Source: Acephala macrosclerotiorum
Lineage: Eukaryota; Ascomycota; Leotiomycetes; Helotiales; Mollisiaceae
Assembly: GCA_014904845.1 (NCBI GenBank)
Contig: MU119222.1
Coordinates: forward strand, 1 to 64,000
DNA: 64,000 nucleotides
Reading direction: 5' to 3'
Below the pieces are notes generated by a model, which did not search any database, had not been told where the DNA came from, and was given only the letters and a program-made list of their open reading frames with translations. The position numbers were made by a program, and so were the translations under genes. This document shows, one piece after another, positions 44,798 to 56,661 of the stretch (positions within the stretch are counted from its first letter, which is position 1; the number at the start of each line of letters is the position of its first letter).

Positions 44798-45700
44798 GAA
44801 GGGCTGGGATAAGGGGAAGTGAGTTGACCGGGCTATATTATTTCCTGGTACTTTGAATTTTAAATGGTCATTATTAGTTTTCAGAACCAGCTCATTCACT
44901 ATTAAGATTAAGCTTACTGGCTTCAGTAGATCCCTTTACTCAAAGACATACCATCCATCTCAACCAGCAATAATTGCCACAGCTGCAAAAGTTGCCTTCA
45001 GAGCCTTTATCGAACTAGAAGGGAAGCTATAAACACAGATAGACGGAATCTTGTCAAGGCAGAATCTCGTTAACCAAGCGAATCGCTAAATACAATCCTC
45101 GTTAAGCGTAAATTGTGCTCAGAGCAAAACTATAGAATATCAATTGATGTAATCGACGGATGATGGTAATAGTGAATTTGTGGCTTGGATTGTGACATGC
45201 AACAAAGGTATTTTCATTGGGTGATACCACGTGATGTTCCTGAACTTGATGCATAAAAAAGGAGCCTCTGTACGGTACCCGAGTTTGAGGGACGTTAAAA
45301 GCTACCTCGGGGGGTTTTGATATCTTCTCAGATCCTTTCAAGATAGCGGGTTCGGCTTTTTGCCTAGTGGTAAGGAAGGGTGTTATTATGTATTGTGGAG
45401 AGGTATTTTGGCAAACCTGGCAGGGGACTCGGATTCGTTGCGATGAAAGGGTTTTGAATATACTCGACTCTAGCGAGAAGATTCAGAATGTAGAAGGGCT
45501 AATTTCAGTTCTACACACGTATCCTGTCGTCTTAAGATTATCTGCGGTTGGTTCGAATTCATCGGAAGGATGTAAAGTATGACAATAGGGACTTTTTAAA
45601 GGTTAAAGTCTATATCTCTGCATACTTCAATGCTTGCCGGTAGTTTTCCCAATCCTCAATCAATAGCTTGCATCTGTCACAGTTTTAACTGTACGCAATA
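44798..45700. other. Intergenic region
   Basis: No gene supported on either strand. TTGCCTAGTGGTAAGG at about 45360 resembles a tRNA A box, but no B box or cloverleaf follows at the right distance. Confidence 0.45.
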
Positions 45701-46806
45701 CTATGAAAGGCGAAAGCCCAGTCTCCTGAGCCATTGGCCGCTACGGTAGGCGTCATCTCGGAAAGAAGGAATACTCGCGGTGAATGCTTCATCAAACGTC
45801 TCTTTGATCTGTCTCTGATTTTCTGTAAGCACAACATGTTGTGCCAAATCAGCCTCCACTTGTATTTCTGGTTGCCATAGCCAAATCGGAGGCTTCCTCC
45901 CAATGACCCCACGAACCGACATGGCATCATCCCAATCAAGGATCTCACTGATAATCCACAAGCCGCCCACCTTATCCACGAGGATATTTTGTGCAGATAG
46001 ATCAAAATGCCCTAGTATTGCTGGTTCTTTTATATTCGAAAGGAGACTGAGCGACTCCATCTCGGTGATTATTTCCTGCAACCGTTACCAGAAGCTTCGT
46101 AATTCCTCATCTTCGGCATCATCTTCACTACAAGCTTTACACATCACACAAAGTATGGTAGGAAAGCTCTCTTCATTGGCCGTCGGAATATCTGAGGATA
46201 CGTCCAGATGGCACCCTGCCACATCGATCTCTTTCGTGAATTGCAAGATGTCGTGCGAGACTTCAAGCATCAAAGCGCTTTGACGAGTCGTTCGGCTGGT
46301 AGTAGAATGACAGAATTAATTCTATGAACAAGATTGGTAACTGTGGAAGCAATTTGAAGTCGTTCTTCAAGCTTCAGGCTCTCGTACACAGCATCGACAG
46401 ACTTCCCGGTAACCTCTCATAGGCGACATATTGAGATCCAATAGCATTCTCTGTCGTACGATGATAAGCCTTCACTTTCGCAGCAGGTAAATACTTTGAA
46501 AGATACAGCAGTATGTTGGCTTGGTCTTCGATGTTCTGGACTTCGACTTCATCGAGTGGTAGTCTCGGGTTGCGGATTATATATCGAGAAATTTGACAAG
46601 CTGGTGATGAAAATGCGATGGCGATGACTCTGTTGAAGCTGCTCCCCGTCATGCGTTCGACTTCGGTTGGTATGCCAAGGCCTATTTAGAGGCATAGTTC
46701 GGTGATTTTGAGGCGAAATGTTTCGAAGGATTCTTGCTCGTAGATGAGTGTAGATGTCTCCGAGTCGACGGTGGATCCAGGATCGGAATCGCTAGGTTGA
46801 CTCATG
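45701..46806 (-). pseudogene. Kinase/aminoglycoside-phosphotransferase-like (APH) gene, broken
   Basis: From ATG 46806 (MSQPSDSDPGSTVDSE) the frame runs to a TAA at 46686, then continues open as IGLGIPTEVERMTGSSFNRV and LDEVEVQNIEDQANILLYLS. After RLPG a one-base loss at about 46405 shifts the frame into VYESLKLEERLQIASTVTN; a second shift near 46270 gives EVSHDILQFTKEIDVAGCH. Another TAA at 46085 splits SFW / RLQEIITEMES, followed by GHFDLSAQNILVDK (the HxDxxxxN catalytic loop) and ILDWDDAMS (the D of the metal site). Layout fits fungal APH/choline-kinase-fold proteins. Both stops fit CAA to TAA. At least four lesions make it non-functional. Confidence 0.85.
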
Positions 46807-47222
46807 GTGAGGCTGAAGGTCAAGATGAGATTGGATGGAAATCCCCTCAGGTATGATGCCTTATGGCAGAGAAGCAGAGCTCGAAAGAAAGTTTGAAGCC
46901 TTCGTTCTCATCGCATTCCAGAGCAAGACAAAACCGGGGCGCGTTCCCCATTTAGGTCTTGGCAAGGGACAAAAGCGAGCATGAGCAGCGAATGCTAATT
47001 CTTCAAGTATTGATCGACGAAAAGAATTTGGTCTTGATTCTGGGGTCTTGGACGCAAATTCAAGCTAAACAGCGGCGGTGACAGAACTACCAATCTGAGA
47101 GGAGGAGATCACATGACCAGCACCTGAGAGCTTCTCTTGCAACTAATTCATGTAAAGTTGTCCACAAAACCGAACTTCTCAACCAAAGTACTTAGATGGC
47201 TCGTAGATTCAAATCAAGTACA
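46807..47222. other. Intergenic region
   Basis: Upstream flank of the APH-like pseudogene; no other feature recognised. Confidence 0.4.
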
Positions 47223-47925
47223 CTAGAAGTCATAATTCGAGACGTTTAACACGTGATCGTCACTACTTGGTAAAATTTCTCGCGTTCCAACTTCGTGGCC
47301 GCCTGTGAACTCTTCCACCTCAACACCATCTCCTTCCGCATAGAAGACATCCATCGACAGATCGACAGAACGAGCACCCAAAGATGAAAGTCTACCAAGG
47401 CTTCCTTCGGCATAAGCTCTGTATCCTTGAGCCTGCTTTCCCGTCGCGAGAATCGTCCTTGCCCAAGCACGCGACGTTTGAGCAGCGATTTCTTGTCCAA
47501 GTCTCACTTGCACACTTCACCATATCTGGGGACTGTGCCACTGATAACGCTACTTGCTCATCTAGGCCTCAAGCGTATGGGCGCATTCTATCGATGTTCG
47601 ACGTTTCTTGGTGGTCTGAGTTCGTGAGGTCGAAGTGTCCATCGTTGAGAAATACGCAGCTTAGCGCTTGGCTCGCTTCTTGGCCAATGCGAGCCCCTCC
47701 TTTTCCTTCCAATCCCTTTTCGAGTGTCTGTCGACTATTATCGAAACAAGTTTCTTGTGTCTTGGTAGAACATTTCTTACATCCTTTGATGTAACCTTGG
47801 AATTGAAGTCCCTTGGCCTGATAAGCTCCTTCTTTCGGAAACATGTGTTTCCCCAGATATTTGCTGGGCAGTGGCACTGCTGACAAGTCACTTAGTGAGA
47901 GACTTTCATTCAGTATCCGTTTCAC
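47223..47925 (-). pseudogene. Possible zinc-binding protein remnant (CxxC...CxxC)
   Basis: Two overlapping minus-strand frames each look partly coding. One begins TCQQCHCPA at about 47888; after an apparent one-base shift the other continues LGKHMFPKEGAYQAKGLQFQ and GYIKGCKKCSTKTQETC, so together they carry two CxxC pairs about 35 residues apart, as in Stc1-like or other small zinc-binding folds. The second frame ends at 47569; a third frame, 47513-47223, ends NVSNYDF. No ATG opens any of them, and no intron cleanly joins them. I take this as a decayed gene; the family is uncertain. Confidence 0.35.
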
Positions 47926-48186
47926 TGCTTGATGTCTGCTATTAGTTTTTGAGAGGACGATGAAATAATCACTCTTTGTGAGTTGGCGCTTGGCCCGACG
48001 ATTCGAGTAGGTGATAAGAGGTGCGGGAGGACAGTCTCAGGGCGCGATAAGAGGGATTGAAGAGCTATGTTGGTCGGAATTAAGTGGGCGACAACATGAT
48101 ATATATTGTGTCTCGAGTCCAGGTTTGAGGTCCAGCAAGCATATCCTAACGCCGCAACCGTGAATGCAACAAACGATCTCGAGACC
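47926..48186. other. Short gap before the peptide transporter remnant
   Basis: A minus-strand ORF (48200-47922) is open but without motif. This must include the former promoter of the plus-strand peptide transporter. Confidence 0.3.
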
Positions 48187-50409
48187 ATGGAAATGGCCAA
48201 GAGTCATGAGCCAAAGATAGCCTTGCGGGACACCAAGGAGAGCATCGACATTTCCTCTTCAATCCAAAATGAAGAATACGAGTTACCGACCGTAGGGGGG
48301 CTTGCGACTCTTCGTCGTGTCTCTGGACAGATTCCTTGGACGGCATATTCTGTTGCGTTTGTGGAATTGTGCGAAAGATTATCGTACTGCGGCACGATTG
48401 CAGTCTGTGAGTGAATGATCAAGGAATCGAAGTACACTGGATAATCATGAAATCCCAGTCGTCGACTTTATTCAGCAGCCACTCCCTCCTGGGAGCTCGA
48501 CTGGTGCCGGCAAGGATGATGGGCAGTCCGGTGCTTTGGATATGGAACAACGTGCTGCATTTGGCTTGAAAACTTTGTAAGTCTCTCCAGCAATTTGCTC
48601 ATGCAAATCACTGACAAGATGCAGCAATGCGTTCTAGGCCTATGTGATGCCATTGCTTGGTGCTTACATAGCCGATCAGTACTAAGGTCGATTCAAGACA
48701 ATTCAAGTCTCGATCAGCATCGCTCTTGTCGGCCACGTTATCCTCATCATCTCTACCCTTCCACCTGTCATCACCAATCCAAATGGGGCCATTACAGCGT
48801 TTGCCATTGGTATCGTCATCGTGGGCATTGGTGTCGGTGGTTTCAAATCCAACATCTCGCCTCTCATTGCCGAACAGTGTGAGTCGGAATCTTGGTATGC
48901 CTGTCTCCATGCTGACTTCTTTAGGCACCGAGACAGTCATGAGAATCAAGACAACACCCAAAGGAGAGCGAGCCATTATGAATCCTGCAGTTACCACTTC
49001 CCGAGTCTACCTCTATTTCTATCTTGTGATTAATATCGGCGCTTTGACTGAATCTATCGGCATGTGTACGCTGAGAAGTACGTTGGATTCTGGTTGTCAT
49101 ACACGCTTCCCACGCTCATGCTTTTTAAGGATTTCGTTCCGTAGGCGGGCTTGGTTTGCCGACTATTATAGATCTATGCCCCTTCCTCATCGGGTGTAGG
49201 AAAAGGTTTGTGCTGTAGCCTCCCACTGGCTCAACGTTATCAAAAGCGATGAAGCTGTGGAAGTTGGCTATTGGCAAGCGCTGGTCGCGGAATCCTGTCA
49301 CGTTGTGAGCGTACATGGCTTCCCCTTTTAAGATTTTTTACTGATCAAAATATGTAGCCGCAGAAATGTCAAACGGGAAGGATTCTGGGATGACGTGATG
49401 CCTTCGAGACTCGGTTATAACAAACTAACGTGGATGGCATTTGACGATGCTTGGGTCGATGAAGTGCGACGAGGTCTGATCGCATGCAAAGTCTTCCTTT
49501 GGTATCCTCTCTACTGTGCATTTCTCACCCTTCCTTGATTCTCCTAGCTTTTAATGTGTAAATAGGGCTCGCATACGGGCAAATGACAAACAACCCCACC
49601 TCCTAAGCCGCAACCGTGAAACTCGGCGGTGTACCTAACGACATCATCTCAAACTTCAACCCCCTCTTCATCGTCATTCTCATCCCCATCATGGATCAAT
49701 TCATCTACCCCGGTCTCCGAAAACTTGGCTTCCACTTCACACCTATCAAACGCATCACCTGCGGCTTTTTCTTAGCATCCTTTGCCATGATTTCCGCAAC
49801 CGTGACTCAACACTACATCTATAAGATGGGACCATGTAGAACTCAAGCGAGTTCCTGTGATGATGAAGAAGGGAACCCGCTTACGGTCAACATCTCGGTT
49901 TGGGTGCAGTTGCTGCCTTACAGACTAACTGGATTCTCGGAGATCATGGCTTCGGTCACGTCGCTCGAGTATACGTTCACGAAAGCACCGACCAACATGC
50001 GTAGTACGGTCCAAGCTATCGCTTTATTCATGAACGCAGTCAGCTCAGCACTCAGTCAGACGTTGGTTGCGCTTGCTAACGATCCGTTGTTAGTTGTAAG
50101 TACAAATCCGCTCTGAGTCTACCTACTCGTAGAGAATCGAGCTCTTCGGCTCCTGACCATCCTTTGAAACCTCGTACTAACTTCTTGCAGTGGAATTATA
50201 GGTCGGTGGCTGTGATTGCTGCCGTTAGCGGTATATCGTTCTGGTTTGATAACAGGAAGATTGATAGTGAGGAGGATAAGATGAATCTGTTGCCGAGTGC
50301 CCAGTTTAAGGTTCAGGAGAAGTTGGTCGATGAGGAGGAGGGGCAGATATGGACGAGGTCAAGTTGTAGAGAGTTTGATTCTGGAAACGTGATGACTCGA
50401 GCCGGATGA
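48187..50409 (+). pseudogene. PTR2/POT-family peptide transporter, broken by RIP-type stops
   Basis: ATG 48187 opens MEMAKSHEPKIALRDTKE, then PWTAYSVAFVELCERLSYCG, the conserved ER..YYG-like start of helix 1. Introns at 48407-48457 and 48577-48624 splice normally. After NAF a TAG at 48635 replaces the codon before AYVMPLLGAYIADQY, and TAA at 48683 replaces the next, before GRFKTIQVSISIALVGHVIL; both sites are Trp in the usual YW-G motif, so TGG to TAG and TAA. A base is missing at about 49064, several shifts follow in 49130-49380, and TAA at 49604 interrupts TS / AATVKLGGVPND. The C-terminal half (NPLFIVILIPIMDQFIYPGL, GFSEIMASVTSLEYTFTKAP, SVTSLEYTFTKAPTNMRSTV) is well preserved. Family call is secure: proton-coupled di/tripeptide uptake at the plasma membrane when intact. 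Confidence 0.92.
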
Positions 50410-50861
50410 GTATCACAAGGAGAAGGCAGGCAGGGAAAGAGTGCTTGATGGAAACCTAAAAGTGCACTGGGTGGATACTGGTCACATGTATCGCGCAAAT
50501 GGCAAGATGACCGGATTCATTCATCCCTCGCCCTTTCAAGTGAATAAAGCTAGCGGTTTTCTTTTTCTGTGTGCCGACCTGCCGGGGTACGAGTGGCAGA
50601 TCAACGAATGAGTGCGAGTTCCACAGAAGCGGAGTTCGGGGATTCCGACAAAGTCCGTTCATGACGCCCAGACATCTTTTATCCAATCCATTTCCATTTT
50701 TTTTTCTACTTCAAACACGGAGTTTCATAGTCAAACTGTCATCCGTCCTACTTCTTGGTTTGTCACGCGTAGCCTAAGTGTGTGCGAGTTCACAACTCCG
50801 ACTTGAATTGACTCGGAGTTGAGAAGTGTCGACTATTACCGACGGGAAAGGACGACCGGAA
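50410..50861. promoter_or_regulatory. Upstream region of the Zn2Cys6 regulator
   Basis: No gene supported. CGGAGTT appears twice (about 50631 and 50813) and ACTCCGA once between them; CGG/CCG-centred elements are what Zn2Cys6 proteins usually bind, so autoregulation is possible (inference). Confidence 0.3.
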
Positions 50862-53058
50862 ATGGATTCGACAATTCAGCAGCGGGTATCAAGCTTGGAG
50901 GGTGAGCATGCAAAGCCATATGCACCGTATGGGAAAGCATGCCTGAATTGTGCAAAGAGCAAGACGAGATGCGCAAGCTCAACAAGTGGAGGAAAGTGCG
51001 AAAGGTGAGGCTTCTTACTTCTACATCTTGAGAGCAAGGTTGACTAGATGTCCAGATGCCATCGTTTGAACAAGGAGTGCCAGGCCGCACCAGCCGTGCG
51101 CAAAAAGAGAGTTTCCAAGAGGGTCGCTTCATCTACCTCTGCGAACACAGCCGCATTGGAGGAGAAGCTTGAGGGAATTGTTCAGCTACTTCAACGTTCA
51201 CAATCCTCCATTCCTGGGATCCAGCATATGGAAAGCCAACTTCGGAACGAATCTCTTGATCTCGGAGTAATCGATTCTCGGACCTTATCTTCGAGCGGGG
51301 TTCGTGCTGCAGACCAGATCTCGCACGGTGATGGAAATTTGCCACATAACCCTGGCTACGGGAGCTCCTTTGAAGTTGATGATTGTTCTTTGATGCATTG
51401 TAGGGGGCTTGATAATCTTGCGCAGAAACTCGGTCAAAGTGGTCCCTCGAAAGTTGGACATGAAGGATCGATTCTCTTTCCAGTCAATGGGCCGCCTACC
51501 CCAGCGACTTCCTCAGCAGCCAATTCAACTGCACCAGATCAGCCTGAGATCTCTGCCAATTATCCTCTCGAGAGTGAAGCCGAATTGGATGAATGCCTTG
51601 AAATCTATCAAACGAAAATGCTCCCTTGTTTCCCGATCATTTACATAAGCGCGGACACGACCGTGGCTGAACTACGGGAAGAGCGACCATTCTTATTTCT
51701 AGTCATCAGAGCCATTTGCAGCAAGAACTTAGAGCGACAGACAGCGTTAATTCTTCATATTAAAAAAGTTTTAGGGAGAGAAATTTTGGTTGAGGGAACG
51801 AAGAACTTGGACCTATTGTGTGGAATCCTGGTGTTCGCAGCCTGGTGCCACGTCTACGGCTGCAATAAACCCATCAACTCGGCCCTTATCCATCTGGCAA
51901 TATCCCTTGCATTTGAGCTTGGTATTACGAGACCGATTCCTGGTGAATCTGTCAGGATCTTGCTGAATTACACTGCGCAAGGTTGTCCGAAGCCTATGAA
52001 TGGTATGAAGATGGAGAGGACCGCGGAAGAAAGGAGGGCGGTGGTTGGGCTTTTCTTGACTAGTTCAATGTAAGTGAACATCTTATGCTGACGATTCTCT
52101 CACTCTAACATGGTTGATTAGATTTGCCAATTTCTTTCAGCGAATCGAACCCATGCACTGGACACGCTACTTACAAGAGTGTTTACATATCCTGGAAGAG
52201 GAGAAAGATTGCCCAACAGACGACTTCCTTGTCCATCTCGTCCGAGTGCAGTTGATTTGCAACAAAGGAAGTGCCTTGGGATGGAGTGATGTACTTGGTG
52301 ATGCAGATGTGGGAGTACCTACAGACCTCTATGTCAAGACCTTGAAGTTGCAACTCGAAGATTTAGAGCATTCGATTCCTCAAGAGCTGAAATCCAATGG
52401 TACGCATCCACCCTTCTTCCTCGTTGATTGTGCAAGGGGTTCTGATTCATAGTCAGCGATACTACAACTCCACATCTTCAACACGACCCTGACTCTACAT
52501 GAGCACAGCCTAAGCGCCACTCTCAAACCACCTTCTCCTGATCCGACAATCCAGCTACAACGAATTGAAAATCTTTGGATTTGTCTCAACGCCGTAAAAT
52601 CTTGGTTCGAAACATTCTTCTCCCTCTCGGAGTCTTCCCCAATATCCTATATACATTTTCCCGCCAGCACTATCAGCCAGATGGGACACTGTCTCATGGC
52701 CCTCTTTCGTCTCAGCACACTTGAAGCCCCAGAAGTCGCATGGGATTGCCAGAGAGTCAGACGAGAGATCGATCTTGGGGAGGTTATCAAGCGTATAATC
52801 GACAGCTGGGAGCAAGTCCCTCAGGTTGCGGGCATGGAGATGTGTTCTGTGGGCAACAGTGGGAATGCTCAAGCTCCCAACGGGCCCTGCCATTACGCGA
52901 CCAAGGTACTTCACGTGGTCAGGAGCTGCTGGGATGCAAAGATTACGGCTATGGCTGCAGAAGATGCTGAAGGGAATTGTGGGTCTGGAGTGAGGAATGA
53001 TGGGATCGTGAATGAATTTGGATCGCAGCAAGTCGATTCCGGGATTTTGGTGCCATGA
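50862..53058 (+). CDS. Zn2Cys6 fungal transcription factor
   Basis: Four exons (50862-51004, 51056-52069, 52122-52399, 52457-53058; introns 51, 52 and 57 bp) give 678 residues. The binuclear zinc cluster spans the first intron: ACLNCAKSKTRCASSTSGGK then CERCHRLNKECQ, with the six cysteines in the usual spacing, followed by basic residues RKKRVSKR and a short coiled coil (AALEEKLEGIVQLLQ). The middle region (LECLEIYQTKMLPCFPIIYI type block, LEIYQTKMLPCFPII here, and FAAWCHVYGCNKPINSALIH) resembles the fungal-specific regulatory domain. The tail ends FGSQQVDSGILVP. Start chosen at ATG 50862; the frame is open 12 codons further up from a GTG only. It lies 668 bp from the DHA2 exporter on the same strand, which may be its target. 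Family call is secure; targets are inference. Confidence 0.9.
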
Positions 53059-53725
53059 ATATAGATATGTTAGACGATGCTTGGATGAGAGAAGTATTAG
53101 GAGGATATGACTTCCTTATGTAGCGACTGTATAAATTGTTGATCAAATATGTTCTGTCCCATCCAGTCCCCAAAATTCCCCTCCAGCACTTGATTATTGC
53201 ATGACCACATTTCGAGATGGTGCTCAGAAATTCAGCAAAATCCAAGCAAATGAGTGAATTCTCTTGTTAACAGCCCTTCAAGTCTCAACATTCAAACCAA
53301 AGTTCACCTTATCCGTCCAAATGTTGAGGCTGCTTTTCTGCCCACACTCCCTAACTTCCCAATTTTGCCTTCAAATAAAAGGGATTGGGCTGAAGGGTTC
53401 ACGCGAATGACGAAATGGAATCGAAGTTAATTTGGTGAGCTGCGAATCTGTCTGCTTTCTTACTCGGTCCGTTGACATGTCCTGTGGTTCTGGCGGGGTT
53501 AGAAGATCGGACACTCCGAATCCCAACGGAGGAGTCTTGCCTCGGATTCTGTCTTCAATTTCCGAATCGATCTTCAGGGATATATAATACTTATACTTGA
53601 AGATATTTCATAAAATTCTTTTTTGTTTTGGGCTGGTTTTGTTATATATCAGCTGGACAATACGCAACGCTTTCACCACCGACCAACTATACTTCACTGG
53701 AACTGTACCGCCCACTTCCTCCACC
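53059..53725. promoter_or_regulatory. Promoter region of the DHA2 exporter
   Basis: TATATAATACTTATAC at about 53581 is a plausible TATA element, 145 bp before the ATG, and the ATG itself sits in a strong CCACCATGG context. TCGGACACTCCG at about 53509 is an inverted CGGA/TCCG pair of the kind Zn2Cys6 proteins recognise. No additional gene. Confidence 0.45.
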
Positions 53726-55826
53726 ATGGAAAAAGAAGAAGAAGAAAACGCTGATAATGGTATCATATCAAATACACCACATTCGGATACTGAAGTAGCT
53801 ACCTCAGAATCTTCAGATCCAGAAAAGCCTCCAGACCACGATGCCAAGACTGCGGAAGCAGCGAAAGTGGACTATGAATACATCACAGGTATCAAGCTCT
53901 GGCTTTGTTTGTCCTCGGTAATTCTAGTTGCTTTTCTCATGATGCTGGATACATCGATCATCGTGACTGTAAGTTTCGGAAACGCTTTTGATGTCCTGGA
54001 TACACTGACGTATGGAACAGGCTATCCCTCGAATCACTAGTGACTTCCACTCTCTCGACGACGTCGGATGGTACGGCAGCGCGTATCTATTAGCGAGGTG
54101 TGTAGCATTCTGTCCTGATCGACAATCTGAGCTTAATTGAATCTATAGCTCTGCCTTGCAACCATTGACAGGAAAGTTGTATTCGAGCTTCGGATCCAAG
54201 GTAGGTCTAGTCTCTAAGCTCCTGAGTGAAGAACTTGTACACTGACCCTCCCAAGTATACATTTCTCACCTTTTTCGGTGTCTTCGAATTGGGCTCCTTG
54301 CTCTGTGGCGTCGCTCAATCTTCCAACATGTTGATCATTGCAAGAGCTGTTGCTGGAATGGGCGCTTCTGGTTTGACGAATGGATGTTATACTATCATCG
54401 CTGCAGCAGTTCCAATGCATAAACGTCCAGGTGGGTTTTCTGTTGCTACTATAAGGCATTGCTAATATGGAATCTAGCAATAATGGGGATCATGATGGCA
54501 AGTAAGTTCGTCTTGAAGAAGAAGACTGGAGAAGGTACCATGACTAACGCATGTCTAGTTGCCCAATTTGGCATCGTAGGAGGGCCGTTGATTGGAGGGG
54601 CTTTGACCCAGTATGCAAGTTGGCGATGGTGTATGTTCCCCTTCCCCTTAATTGCACCTGCTGATGTCTCGTCAGGCTTCTACATCAACCTCCCCATCGG
54701 TGGTCTTTGCGCCATCTTTCTGCTTGTAATTAAGATACCCTATCGCCTCAAGGAGTCCAAAGGTAAGAAGGCCACTGTGCTCTCGACTCTATCAAGCCTC
54801 GATCTTTTCGGATTCTTCTTATTCGCACCGTTTGCAATCACGTTCCTCTTGGCTCTCGAGTGGGGTGGAACAAAGTACGCCTGGCAGAGCGCTATAATAA
54901 TCGGGCTCTTCTGCGGGGCAGCAGGTATACTCATTATTTTCGTGGCCTGGGAGTATCGCGCGGGGGACAAGGCCATGTTTCCCTATTCCATGCTGCGAAA
55001 GACGGTGGTGTGGTCATCTTGTCTGGTGAATGGTTTCATCTTTGGGTGCATTCTTACGTCCTCGTATTACCTCCCCATCTATTTCCAGGCAGTGAGAGGT
55101 GTTTCTCCATCTTTGAGTGGGGTGTATGTTCTGCCAGGTATACTTGGACAGATGTTGATGGCTGTTGTTTCTGGCGTCTTGGGTGAGTTTCCCAGCTTCA
55201 AATCCAATCTTTGATAACTTACTTTGTTGCAGTTGGTAAATTGGGATACTACCTCCCGTGGATGGTAGCGAGTGGAGTTATTGCTGCTATTGGGGGAGGC
55301 TTGATATCGACCTTCACGCCACATACCTCAACTGCAAAATGGGTGGGGTATCAGTTGCTTGCAGGTCTTGGTCGAGGCTGTGGTGTGGCGATGGTGAGTC
55401 GTTTTTTTCGCAGTTGCTTCAGATCATATCATCTAATAACAGTCTCTTTAGCCCATTGTCGCCATTCAGAATATCCTTCCTCCAGAGCAAATACCTGTTG
55501 GGATGTCTCTAGTTGGCTTCTTCCAAACGTTTGGTGGGACGCTTTTCCTTGCCTTTGCCCAGACGATCTTCAGCCGCAGTCTTGTGGATGGTTTGAAGGA
55601 GTTTGCACCTGCGGTCAACGTACAGACCGTGATTTCTGCCGGTGCTTCAGCGATTCGACGAGTTGTGCAGCCGGAAGATGTTCCGGGGGTGTTGAAAGCG
55701 TACAACCTGGGTGTGAATCGCAATTTTTACCTTGCTGTCGGCGCTTCAGCCGGGACATTTTTGTTTTCTTGGGGGATGGGTTGGTATAGTGTCAAGAAGA
55801 AGAAGGTTGTCACCCCGGAGGCATAA
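53726..55826 (+). CDS. DHA2-type MFS drug/metabolite exporter (14 helices)
   Basis: Nine exons: 53726-53968, 54021-54097, 54149-54200, 54256-54430, 54478-54501, 54559-54630, 54676-55182, 55233-55393, 55452-55826, giving 561 residues. The acidic cytosolic N-terminus of about 65 residues precedes helix 1 ([20 protein letters not shown]), then [36 protein letters not shown], motif C ([20 protein letters not shown]) and [16 protein letters not shown], the signatures of the 14-spanner DHA2 family. The last two helices flank a loop ending at [16 protein letters not shown]. Exon 5 is only 24 bp (IMGIMM) but restores the conserved sequence. Such proteins expel antifungals, toxins or the cell's own metabolites by proton antiport. 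No biosynthetic gene lies next to it in this window. Confidence 0.93.
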
Positions 55827-56658
55827 AAGGTTGATATAGTAAGGGGTGTTAGGAGGTGGTTTCGATCGTTTGTTGTAATTGAAGACTAATTATGCAACCT
55901 CAGATCCTGCAGGTTGTGAAGAATTTGTTTGGAGAATGAGTTTTCTCAAAATCGCAGTTGGAGAGGAGCAAAATAGAACCTCCACTATCAAATGCCGATC
56001 CCGTGTTTGAACCGGCGATTGGTTTGGCGAGTATGTGGAAGTGAAATGTTTGCCAGTCGCCAGAAGGATGTACGTACGCGGGGTCTTGCAAAGGATCAGA
56101 ACTCATGCGAGACGAGCTATGAAGTCTGAAATTAAGCCTAGCTGTATACAAAGACCGTGAAGCCAAGTGGCCACACACCAATACAACCATAGACCATCCG
56201 AAGTTAGGGACGTATAATTTTGAGAGCAAGACTAAGCTCCTCTTACCACGCATCAACTGCGCAACTCCACATCAAATCAATCATCAAAGAGCGAATGGAT
56301 GCACAGCAAGAGCTCCAGTCATAGACTACTTTCCGTGACATTTCCTTCCATACGCATGAACAAATTTCTTGTACGACGAAATGTAAAGAGGATGAACTGA
56401 TGTGGGGTACCATTTCAGCACTGTCCCTAAACTTTAGCGAATAACTAAGGCGCGACTCTCATCACAATGTGAGGCGTTCGCATGAAAAGCAATCATGCAC
56501 ATTAATCCACCGTAGCCTTCGGGGCTGGCTCTGGGGTAGACGGCGCAAATACAGACGCCAGAGTCGCCCTTTATCTACCATAACCGCTGGCAGGGTTTGG
56601 GTGTTGAGAATAGCGTCTACCCAATGTTTGGAAGCCACTTCGATGAATCGTACAGTAC
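55827..56658. other. Intergenic region
   Basis: A minus-strand ORF from ATG 56253 to 55900 (117 codons) is open but carries no motif and lacks support. Nothing else recognised. Confidence 0.4.
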
Positions 56659-56661
56659 TTA

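Noticed and set aside
45355..45375. tRNA-like A-box TTGCCTAGTGGTAAGG
   Set aside because: No B box at the proper distance and no acceptor or anticodon stem pairing could be drawn; the GGTTCGAATTC at 45548 is too far away.
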